A model generated the notes under the pieces. It did not search any database. It saw only the letters and a program-made list of their open reading frames with translations, and had not been told where the DNA came from. A DNA stretch of 64,000 bases from Leptospira_A soteropolitanensis (GTDB lineage: Bacteria; Spirochaetota; Leptospiria; Leptospirales; Leptospiraceae): assembly GCF_026151335.1 (NCBI RefSeq), contig NZ_JAMQPP010000011.1. One strand, written 5' to 3'. A program made the position numbers and the translations under genes. How positions within the stretch are numbered: position 1 is the first letter of the stretch; the number at the start of each line of letters is the position of its first letter. Of this stretch, positions 53,437-60,685 are shown piece after piece.

Positions 53437-54421
53437 ATTGATACAATTCTTCCCAATGTTTTGTATAGGATTGGAATGAGTTTTTCCAATTTTCTGAAGT
53501 AGAGACTAGAGCCTCAGGTGATGATACGAAAAATTGAAATAGAGCATTTTGATTGGTTGTTTTGACTTTGTATTCGTTTCCCGCCATTTCGTAATTGGCA
53601 CCATCTAAAAATAAGTCCCAACGATCTTTATAATCGGGATGAATTTCAAAAGGAATTTCGATTTCTGGGTGTTTGGTGATTCGTAAGGGATGAAAATTCA
53701 AATCTTCTTTTGCGATTTTTAGATTCGATAAAAATTCTTCTTTGGATTCTTTTTTGACGGTGATTTTCGGAAGAATGAATCTTCGTAATGACTTTCTTCC
53801 TCGATCATAGGCTAGTAAATAGAAGTCGGTAGTGTTTTTCCTGACCAGTCGATAAGGTTCGATGATTCTTTCATTGGATTCATATCCATATTGGATGGTG
53901 AGTGCTCTTTTGTCTTTGATTGCCTGAAGTATTTTTTCTGTATGGGAGGAGTCCTGTTCCTCTTCGGATTTCGAATCCTGTTTTGGTTGTTTTGCAAATT
54001 TTGGAATGAGGTCTAGATTGTTTGAAAATAGTTTCTGCGAGAGACTAAATCCTTCGGCCGAAGGTTCTTGGGCATACAAAACTTGTGACAGATATTCTAA
54101 CTCTTCTTTGGTGAACTTGAGAGACCTGTTGATTGATTCTTTTTCTAAATAATAAGGGAAGTAGTCTTCTGATTGGTAACCAAACTGAGCCACTTTGATA
54201 TTGAATCCTAGGCTTTTGAGTTGGTTTAGGTCACGGTAGAGTTTTTTTCGATCGGATTCTATATCCTCATTTTTATAGAACCGAGGCATGATATTACGAA
54301 ATTTTTGGAAACTGATCCCTTTTGGTTCGCGGAGCAGATTAAAAAGCAATGCAAAGAGGCGGACTTCCGTCTCATTCATTTTTTTCACTTCAATCATCGG
54401 AAAGTCTTCAAAAGAAGTCAT
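53429..54421 (-). CDS. WYL-domain transcriptional regulator
   Basis: A 330-residue regulator: N-terminal winged helix (EVRLFALLFNLLREPKGISFQKFRNIMPRFYKN..DRKKLYRDLNQLKSLGF) and a WYL domain (ALTIQYGYESNERIIEPYRLVRKNTTDFYLLAYDRGRKSLRRFILPKI). WYL domains bind nucleic acid or nucleotides, and such regulators often control phage defence or DNA repair genes. It is first in the operon with the DUF2779 nuclease-like gene and an esterase. Its start is preceded by GGGAAG near the ATG at 54421. Confidence 0.88.
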   Translation of the reverse strand: MTSFEDFPMIEVKKMNETEVRLFALLFNLLREPKGISFQKFRNIMPRFYKNEDIESDRKKLYRDLNQLKSLGFNIKVAQFGYQSEDYFPYYLEKESINRSLKFTKEELEYLSQVLYAQEPSAEGFSLSQKLFSNNLDLIPKFAKQPKQDSKSEEEQDSSHTEKILQAIKDKRALTIQYGYESNERIIEPYRLVRKNTTDFYLLAYDRGRKSLRRFILPKITVKKESKEEFLSNLKIAKEDLNFHPLRITKHPEIEIPFEIHPDYKDRWDLFLDGANYEMAGNEYKVKTTNQNALFQFFVSSPEALVSTSENWKNSFQSYTKHWEELYQFV

Positions 54422-54484
54422 ATCTTCCCAAATTGTTTGTTTTTTTGATTCCGAAAAGTAGAAAATGAAAAAAACTGGAAAAGA

Positions 54485-55249
54485 ATGCGAATCATTGGTC
54501 TTTTTCTTAGCCTCTCCTTTTTTCTACAGTGTGCAACGTATTGGAAAAATCGTAAAAATGATTTCCAAGACATTGTAACCGTGGGTGCCGAAACACCTAT
54601 GTACGGAGCTGCTGTTAAAGTGGGTCCACTGCCTATTGGCGTGCTTTTCCAAGGTGGAGAATCGGAGATGGGAAAAAAGGATTTGGGTCGAGGGATTGGT
54701 CTTCGGGGCGGAGAATTTGGTGGTTACCATTCTCAACAACTCGTCTTCGGTATATTAGGTGGTGAAAGTTTTCATTCAGGCCTTCCACTTTTGGATGCCA
54801 AAGGGAATTGGCTTATCGATAAAAAAGGAATTCCTCTTACCAAAGAAGAAAGAGCCAACTTAAAAAGTTATAAGATGCGATATTATTCTTATCTCTATGA
54901 TCCAGTAAAAGATCGAAAACGAAGGAAAAAAGAGCACTTTCGTCGAGAACTCACCAATGACTTGGTCGCTGCCACAGGACAAAAAGAATTTTTAGTTTAT
55001 CTTCCCCAAGAAGAATTAAAACCTTTTGGTTATCCTCCTGGTTATTCCTGGAATGTGGAATTTGTCGCAGGGGTTTACGGAGGGGCGAGACTTGGATTTA
55101 ATGTTGCCGAAGCATTCGATTTTTTATTGGGTTTTACCACCATTGATTTGTTAGATGATGATATCGAAGGAAAAGTCAAACCAAGTTTTCCTGGTTATCC
55201 TTTTCCTGCACCAACCGATGCCGAATTGGATTCCACATCGGAAGAATGA
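54485..55249 (+). CDS. Hypothetical lipoprotein
   Basis: A 254-residue lipoprotein (lipobox LQC). The segment YGAAVKVGPLPIGVLFQGGESEMGKKDLGRGIGLRGGEFG is glycine-rich beta, and the C-terminus contains FVAGVYGGARLGFNVAEAFDFLLGFTTIDLLDDD, which resembles glycine-rich membrane-anchoring patches in leptospiral lipoproteins. No known function. It is divergent from the WYL regulator, with 63 bases between them, and ends two bases before the convergent lipoprotein gene. Confidence 0.72.
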   Translation: MRIIGLFLSLSFFLQCATYWKNRKNDFQDIVTVGAETPMYGAAVKVGPLPIGVLFQGGESEMGKKDLGRGIGLRGGEFGGYHSQQLVFGILGGESFHSGLPLLDAKGNWLIDKKGIPLTKEERANLKSYKMRYYSYLYDPVKDRKRRKKEHFRRELTNDLVAATGQKEFLVYLPQEELKPFGYPPGYSWNVEFVAGVYGGARLGFNVAEAFDFLLGFTTIDLLDDDIEGKVKPSFPGYPFPAPTDAELDSTSEE

Positions 55250-55251
55250 TT

Positions 55252-55614
55252 TTATAGTTTAAAGTCTTTTGCTGTAATTTTGTTTTTAGCGTCAAAAGTA
55301 AGTTTCAAAAACTTTTCTACTGTATCTGGTTTTTCTTTTAAAGTGTAATATTGTTCTGGAACATCGCGATCTTCAGCAAAATACCAAACCATAACCGTTC
55401 CACTCGGGTCAGACGATTTTTCCGTTGATTTACCAAGAACAGCTTCTGTTTTTACTAAACCATCCCCCACTTTGATCATATCGATTTCTAATTTGCGGAG
55501 TGCGGTGTGCGGATGAACTTTAGTGCTTCCTGCTTGTACCTTATTTCCTGAAGAGCAGGAAACGAGGAAAAGAACGGACGCAAGTGTGCTGAGTATCAAA
55601 AGTTTTTTGAACAT
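55252..55614 (-). CDS. Small BamE/SmpA-like lipoprotein
   Basis: A 120-residue lipoprotein with lipobox LVSC. The body (DMIKVGDGLVKTEAVLGKSTEKSSDPSGTVMVWYFAEDRDVPEQYYTL...FLKLTFDAKNKITAKDF) has the alpha-alpha-beta-beta-beta look of SmpA/OmlA/BamE domains, where the signature is I..G.....v...lG.P. The similarity is weak. It would sit in the periplasmic side of the outer membrane. Its role, and whether it belongs to the BAM complex, is not shown. Confidence 0.65.
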   Translation of the reverse strand: MFKKLLILSTLASVLFLVSCSSGNKVQAGSTKVHPHTALRKLEIDMIKVGDGLVKTEAVLGKSTEKSSDPSGTVMVWYFAEDRDVPEQYYTLKEKPDTVEKFLKLTFDAKNKITAKDFKL

Positions 55615-55647
55615 AAACCCTTACCTTAAGATGGATTACCCAAGATT

Positions 55648-56901
55648 CTACAAGATAGGATCAGGGTTGGCAAGTGTTATCTTTTCCCTTTCTTCATCGA
55701 TTCTGCTCATTTTTTCTAAAATCTTTTTGAAAAAGGGAATGGTTAAAAATACAAGTCCTATCTCCAAAAATCCAAAAAAGAAAGAAAGGGCAGAAAAACT
55801 ATATGTTGGAGGTAACAACGATTCAAAAACAGTTTGCATTTGAACCGAAACTACTGGTCCTAACATAAACCCAAGAGAACCTACACCAGTAAAGGCAGAC
55901 ATAGTAGTGGCGGTAAGACCTGGTTTTGACATTTTACTGGCAAGCATCATTGAAGGAACAAACATCACTCCGGCTCCAATCCCGCAGATCAGTAAAAAAG
56001 TAAAAAGATACCAATAATCGTTGGTTGTCCCAGAGAGACCCAGAAAGATTCCGTATATAGTAGACCCTATTAGCACCAGAGGAAGAACACCTGTTTTGCG
56101 AGAGAGGAGTGCCGAAGGGTAAGAAAGTAAACTCATGGGAAAAAGTACAAGTCCTAAAAAGACTCCTAACATTCCAGGATGGAAAGCAAGAGTTTCCCGT
56201 AGGTGGATATTAAAGGAAGAAATGATGAAACCCACAGTAAAGCGGTCAATGAAATTGAATAGAAAAGGAACAAATAAAAAGGGATTTTCAAAAATCGCAA
56301 TTTTTAAGTCGCTCAACTTAAAATCTTTTACTTTATGAATTCCTTTATCCTTTAACATCAGTAAACTCATTAGGCCAACAAAGATAAGAATACCAGAACC
56401 CACATAAAAAGGCAATAGAGGGTTTTGTCTTCCTAGGATTCCTAATGGCATTCCAAATGCACCACCTAAGGATAAAAACATACCTGTGATGCCCATAAGA
56501 ATTCCTTTGCCATAGTAACGTTTGTTTTCTGGATCGTTTTCACGATCGGCTGCGGAACTGAGCAAAAGTCCAATGATAAAGATATGAGCGGCACCTTCTA
56601 GGAATCTTAAAAAAAGAAAGAGTCCCATATCGGTGACGATGGTGAGTAAATAAAAAAGGCCTGCATCCAAAAAACAGAAAAAACTAATGAAATACTTTCT
56701 GTTTTTGAAACGATCAGAGATGATTCCCGCAACTGGCGCAAAAAGGAAGGAACCGAGCATGGGAATACTTGTGAAATACGCTACTTCCCAATTGGAACCG
56801 AGCAACCGGTCTTTTACAACATCCTTTACTACCGGTACAATCATTGTAACCGGTAACATAGATAAAAAAACTAAAGTGACTAAAGTATACGGGAATCCCA
56901 A
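55648..56901 (-). CDS. MFS transporter
   Basis: A 417-residue major facilitator with 12 helices. Between helices 2 and 3 is SFLFAPVAGIISDRFKNRKYF (motif A, D-x-x-x-N-R-K). The substrate is not evident. It begins 3 bases after the stop of the haem oxygenase gene and probably shares its transcript and iron-responsive promoter, so it may move a haem-derived product or a siderophore. Confidence 0.85.
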   Translation of the reverse strand: MGFPYTLVTLVFLSMLPVTMIVPVVKDVVKDRLLGSNWEVAYFTSIPMLGSFLFAPVAGIISDRFKNRKYFISFFCFLDAGLFYLLTIVTDMGLFLFLRFLEGAAHIFIIGLLLSSAADRENDPENKRYYGKGILMGITGMFLSLGGAFGMPLGILGRQNPLLPFYVGSGILIFVGLMSLLMLKDKGIHKVKDFKLSDLKIAIFENPFLFVPFLFNFIDRFTVGFIISSFNIHLRETLAFHPGMLGVFLGLVLFPMSLLSYPSALLSRKTGVLPLVLIGSTIYGIFLGLSGTTNDYWYLFTFLLICGIGAGVMFVPSMMLASKMSKPGLTATTMSAFTGVGSLGFMLGPVVSVQMQTVFESLLPPTYSFSALSFFFGFLEIGLVFLTIPFFKKILEKMSRIDEEREKITLANPDPIL

Positions 56902-56904
56902 AAA

Positions 56905-57585
56905 TTAACCTGCTGGTAGGAGAGTTTGGTAACGATCCATTCCGATATTTTCTTTCAGGTCGGAATCGAGTTCAATAAACAAAAATTTGTTTAAATCAAA
57001 CGTTGCCTTTGCCTCTTCTAATAGTTCTGCTTTTTGTGTATCGTCTAGAGGGAGAGTGTCCAAGTTTTGACGATAGATTCCTTTGAACGCCATAAGGTCT
57101 TCAATTTCGGGAAATTCATAAAAAGCAGTTCCTTCATTTCCTTCTAATGCAAAAGTTTTTGCTACTACTTTTTTAATCGCTTGGCCACCGGATAGATCTC
57201 CCAGGTAACGAACGTAAGCTTGTGCTACGAGTAGTTCTGGTTTGGTTTTGGCAATATTTTTAATATGATCTATGTATCCTTGTGTTGCTTTGGATACGGA
57301 ACCTCGCAGTTTTGTACCAAATTTCTTTTGGAAACTCGCAATGTCTTCTTTTAGAGCGTTTTCACGAAAAAGAGCAGGGAAATAAAGTTTTGTTAGGATC
57401 GGGTTGTCTTTGTTTTGGCGATAGAGGTCTTCCATCACGGTATAGACCGCAAGTAAACTCTCTAATTGGTAAGTATAGGTTTGGGCATCGAGACCCCCTC
57501 GAAAAATGGCACGGAGGTAGGGAACCTTTTCGGTTTCCTGGTGTTTTTCGGCGGTTCCTTCTCGTAACATCATTGCAATAGACAT
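56905..57585 (-). CDS. Haem oxygenase
   Basis: A 226-residue haem oxygenase started at ATG 57585 (MSIAMMLREGTAEKHQE) with GAGG at good spacing; an upstream in-frame start would add 38 residues that lack homology. The proximal His is in AEKHQ; YVRYLGDLSGGQAIKK is the distal helix with the GDLSGGQ motif. It degrades haem to biliverdin, CO and ferrous iron, providing iron. It is followed 3 bases later by an MFS gene and preceded by a Fur-like box. Confidence 0.93.
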   Translation of the reverse strand: MSIAMMLREGTAEKHQETEKVPYLRAIFRGGLDAQTYTYQLESLLAVYTVMEDLYRQNKDNPILTKLYFPALFRENALKEDIASFQKKFGTKLRGSVSKATQGYIDHIKNIAKTKPELLVAQAYVRYLGDLSGGQAIKKVVAKTFALEGNEGTAFYEFPEIEDLMAFKGIYRQNLDTLPLDDTQKAELLEEAKATFDLNKFLFIELDSDLKENIGMDRYQTLLPAG

Positions 57586-57607
57586 AATGGTTCCTCGTTT
57601 CTTTTTA

Positions 57608-57622
57608 TGAGAATCAATCTCA
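57608..57622 (-). promoter_or_regulatory. Fur-box-like site upstream of haem oxygenase
   Basis: TGAGATTGATTCTCA on the minus strand matches 12 of the 14 informative positions of the Fur 7-1-7 consensus (TGATAATNATTATCA) and is a palindrome with TATGAGA/TCTCATA arms. It lies 23 bases upstream of the ATG. Fur or a PerR-like regulator would be the expected factor, since haem oxygenase genes are iron regulated. Confidence 0.65.
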
Positions 57623-57626
57623 TATA

Positions 57627-57658
57627 TGACACTACCCTGACAATTGCAGGTGGTGTCA
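57627..57658. promoter_or_regulatory. Second dyad upstream of haem oxygenase
   Basis: TGACACTACC (57627-57636) and GGTGGTGTCA (57649-57658) are inverted repeats with one mismatch and a 12-base centre, located just past the PiT gene stop at 57666 and next to the Fur-like site. It could be an operator for another regulator or a weak terminator of the preceding gene; no T-run follows, so an operator is favoured. Confidence 0.5.
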
Positions 57659-57665
57659 AAGAAAA

Positions 57666-58796
57666 TTATAGGGAATCTTCCTGGGTAGGAGAATTCCAAA
57701 ATTCAAGTGGGGTATTGGCCCTTTGCTCGGGGTAGAGAAAGTAGGAGAGAAAGAACACTAAAATGGAAACTAGGATTCCAATGGTAGCAAGAACCACGTC
57801 CTTTCCCACTTTGCGAAAGGTGTCTAGGTAAGGGAGGTCTTTGTAAGTGATGACATTTAAGATGATTTCCCGGCCTGCAAGGAGTCCGAGAAAGGCCCAG
57901 GTGGTGGACATGGGGACACTACTGATGTATTGGAAAAAAAACAAGAGGCTTCCGTAAACTAAATCCACGATGGTTGCTGCTTTGGCCCATTGGATGTCTG
58001 ATTTTTCGGAAACCACGCGCTGGATGGTACCACCATTGGTACGAATGATGATGAGTAAGGCTGCGATCAGGATAAACACTGCTGCTAAAAATTCAAAGAT
58101 GCCTAGTTGACGAGGTAAAAAAACGGCAATGTTCGCAGTGTCTTGAAATAACCAAGCCACCCATAAATACATGGTGGAAAGCCATTGTAATTGGGACCAC
58201 CTTCTTTCCGTTACGGGATCGGGCGTATGGACTTCGTGGTATTCGTGCGGGTCTACTTTCACGAGGATGGCCCAAACCACTATGGCAACAAGGAAAGCTA
58301 GACCGTATCCAAAGAATGATTTTGTGAGCATTTGGTCTATGGTCTTGCCACCAAACAAACCTAATACGAGAAAAGTTGTAGAAACTGGAGCCCTAAGTCT
58401 CGTGATAACAACTAGGATTACAGGTGCTAAGAGTTGGAGGAGGTTGAAGTCTTTGGTTTCAGGAATGGAATCAAGTCTATGGAAGTGGATTTCTCCGCCG
58501 TGTAAAAACCAAGCGATCAAATGAACGAAAAATAAAAGACCACCGAAAACCAGAATCTTTTGGAGCCAGTGAACCGATTTTTTACTCTCGATAAAGGTTC
58601 CGATGGTTTGGACCGCATCGTTTCCAGCCACAGAGAACGATGCAATCGCAAAAGAAAACCATCCAAGATAATACCGAGGAAACCCCAGGAAATAACCGGC
58701 ACAAATGGTAAGAACTAAAAAAAGGGTAAAAACAAAGAATCGAATTTGGTCCTTTTTTGTAGGGTGCTGGTAATCTATTTCCTGGTTAGGGTTCAT
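57666..58796 (-). CDS. PiT-family inorganic phosphate permease
   Basis: A 376-residue membrane protein with about 10 helices. GNDAVQTIGTF near residue 60 corresponds to the first PiT signature (usually GANDVANAFGT), and LRAPVSTTFLVLGLFGG to the conserved APVSTTH-type segment; the second half repeats the topology (VDLVYGSLLFFFQYISSVPMSTTWAFLGLL). The signature GND is kept. It probably imports phosphate or metal phosphate. It overlaps the acyltransferase gene by 4 bases. Confidence 0.82.
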   Translation of the reverse strand: MNPNQEIDYQHPTKKDQIRFFVFTLFLVLTICAGYFLGFPRYYLGWFSFAIASFSVAGNDAVQTIGTFIESKKSVHWLQKILVFGGLLFFVHLIAWFLHGGEIHFHRLDSIPETKDFNLLQLLAPVILVVITRLRAPVSTTFLVLGLFGGKTIDQMLTKSFFGYGLAFLVAIVVWAILVKVDPHEYHEVHTPDPVTERRWSQLQWLSTMYLWVAWLFQDTANIAVFLPRQLGIFEFLAAVFILIAALLIIIRTNGGTIQRVVSEKSDIQWAKAATIVDLVYGSLLFFFQYISSVPMSTTWAFLGLLAGREIILNVITYKDLPYLDTFRKVGKDVVLATIGILVSILVFFLSYFLYPEQRANTPLEFWNSPTQEDSL

Positions 58797-59569
58797 GCAT
58801 TCATATAGTGTTTCGCATATCTCTCCGTGATTTCCTTGCGGTCGAAAAGAATAAACACATCTGTAGTACCAAAAACAGAATCCAGTGCAGGAATTCCACA
58901 GATTTTAGCACCCACTCGGAGGTATCCTTTCAAAAGTGGAGGGATATTTTTGGAGATTGTTTTGGGATCTTCTACATGGAAATTAGCATCAAAACCAGGA
59001 AGGACATAGTCAGGGTTCGGATATACACGAAATTCTTCTGGGGCAATCGCATCTTTCGCTTTCAAAAATCCATAAGATTGAGATGCTACATCTGCATCCG
59101 TGGAGTGAATGGATCCACAACCCATGAGGTAACGAACATTATGTTTGTTCATAAACTCAGCAAGACCTTGCCAGAGAAGTGAGATCACCGAACCATCACG
59201 GTAGTCAGGGTGAACACAAGAACGTCCCACTTCAGCGATTTCATCCGGAAGATTATAAATAGAAGTAATATCAAATTCGTTTTCGCTATAAAAACCGATT
59301 CCGTTTTTTGCATTTTGGCGTGTTAAAATGCGATAAGTTCCAACAATTTTTTTGTCATCAGTAGATTTATCGATAACGATTAGGTGATGGCAGTACAAAT
59401 CGTACTCGTCTCGATCTTTTCTTGTAGCAGAAGATTGTGGCAGACCTTCTCCCATTTCTAAGTTGAACACTTCATATCGCAGTGCGAGTGCTCTTTCAAT
59501 TTCTAGTTGGTTTTCTGCTAAACGAACTTCTAAAATTCGTTCTGTTTTATTAATAGTAGTTGGTTTCAT
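58793..59569 (-). CDS. OlsB-like N-acyltransferase (GNAT fold)
   Basis: A 258-residue protein of the Acetyltransf_5/OlsB family. Key stretches: LRYEVFNLEMGEGL, DEYDLYCHHLIVID, IVGTYRILTRQNA, EVGRSCVHPDYRDGSVISLLWQGLAEFM and YLMGCGSIHSTD. This family makes lyso-ornithine lipid by acylating ornithine from acyl-ACP, a step often used when phosphate is scarce; pairing with a phosphate permease fits. Whether an OlsA partner exists elsewhere is unknown. Confidence 0.82.
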   Translation of the reverse strand: MKPTTINKTERILEVRLAENQLEIERALALRYEVFNLEMGEGLPQSSATRKDRDEYDLYCHHLIVIDKSTDDKKIVGTYRILTRQNAKNGIGFYSENEFDITSIYNLPDEIAEVGRSCVHPDYRDGSVISLLWQGLAEFMNKHNVRYLMGCGSIHSTDADVASQSYGFLKAKDAIAPEEFRVYPNPDYVLPGFDANFHVEDPKTISKNIPPLLKGYLRVGAKICGIPALDSVFGTTDVFILFDRKEITERYAKHYMNA

Positions 59570-59728
59570 CGGATTTTATCCTCTTGTTTATCTTAAGGAT
59601 AAGGTAAAATGGATCGGTTACGGCAATGTGACAAAAAGGTGAAAATCCGTTGATAAGGTGAATCTTTACATTATTACAAATCGGTGACACGGAAGGTATC
59701 TTCGATTTGTTTACCTAATTTTATTTAT

Positions 59729-60376
59729 TCAATCAAATAAGGTTTCTTCTTTGTTCAAATCCTCTTCTCTTGTTTCGTCAGGAGAAAACTGATATAATAA
59801 ATCTGTAATGTCTTTCGGATTTGTCACAGAAGGATCCAACCAAAAACCTTGGTTTTGTAATGGCATAACAATTGGTTGACGGTGTTTGTTTTCACCGCTA
59901 TTATGAATGGATTTCATTTTTTCATTTGCCGAACCAGTGAGCACCGTAATCCAGTGTTTTCCATTTTCTACTCCCCATAGTCCTGCAAAAAAAGTATTCG
60001 AGTTTTTGAATGTGATTTCATATTTATGTTTTTTGCCAGTTTTTTGTGTTTGCCATTCAAAAAAGGAATGAACAGGGATAAGGATGCGATTGTTGATAAA
60101 CTGACTCCAAAAAGGCGAGGAAATTAATTTTTCCGATTTTGTGTTCGTCAAAAAGTCGGGACACCAGGTAGGTTGTGTCCCCCAAATACATGTTTTGGAA
60201 ATGATTTGGTTCCCATTTAATTGGAAAGTTTGGATATGACTTTTGGGATGTTTGATTTCAAATAGTGGTGTATTTGTTTTTAAGAATTGATCGATCGTTT
60301 CCTTGGGGAGTCGGTAAAACCAATCCGCTTTTTTTTCTTCTTCAAGGATTAATCTCCAGGATAACAAATTACACAT
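59729..60376 (-). CDS. SRAP-family (YedK/HMCES-like) protein
   Basis: A 215-residue SOS-response-associated peptidase family protein. Cys2 (after Met1) is the nucleophile that forms a thiazolidine with an abasic site in single-stranded DNA. The other conserved parts are IWGTQPTW, ILIPVHSFFEW (acidic residue), TFFAGLWG and the His-containing HNSGENKHRQPIVMP region, which is longer than the usual HDRMPVIL. The asparagine/arginine (NARxE) motif is altered (NTKSEK). It is probably still an abasic-site shield, with some sequence drift. Confidence 0.85.
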   Translation of the reverse strand: MCNLLSWRLILEEEKKADWFYRLPKETIDQFLKTNTPLFEIKHPKSHIQTFQLNGNQIISKTCIWGTQPTWCPDFLTNTKSEKLISSPFWSQFINNRILIPVHSFFEWQTQKTGKKHKYEITFKNSNTFFAGLWGVENGKHWITVLTGSANEKMKSIHNSGENKHRQPIVMPLQNQGFWLDPSVTNPKDITDLLYQFSPDETREEDLNKEETLFD

Positions 60377-60583
60377 GGTAGTAAAAAAATAAATTTAAAT
60401 TAGGTTATGTCAAATAGATTAACGAATGACCGATTCCAAGAAGTAAGAAAGTATTTGTAAATGTTGTTCATTTCATAAATTTGCGAACGCTTCAAGGTTT
60501 TAGATAATAAATTTCTGATGATAGTTTTTAAATCTGACAATTGCGCCAAGGTTGTGCGAAATGATAAATACTTCGAAAATATG

Positions 60584-60616
60584 AAAAAAGATTTTAACAT
60601 TTGTAAAATCTTTTTT
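60584..60616. terminator. Bidirectional intrinsic terminator, AT-rich
   Basis: AAAAAAGATTTTA (60584-60596) and TAAAATCTTTTTT (60604-60616) form a perfect 13-bp stem with a seven-base loop. It ends the polA transcript on the minus strand (stop at 60686). The 309-bp gap 60377-60685 otherwise contains only AT-rich sequence, with no gene or RNA that I can support. Confidence 0.8.
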
Positions 60617-60685
60617 TGATTCTATTGCAAGTTATCCCTTATGTGAATAAAGTATTGTTTCTGGATTTGAACTAAGGCAAATGGC

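Noticed and set aside
57586..57699. N-terminal extension of haem oxygenase
   Set aside because: It would run through the operator dyads and into the PiT gene, and lacks family similarity; a good ribosome-binding site precedes ATG 57585.
60400..60600. Minus-strand open frame of 66 codons
   Set aside because: It starts inside the polA terminator, is AT-driven, has no ribosome-binding site and no recognisable domain.
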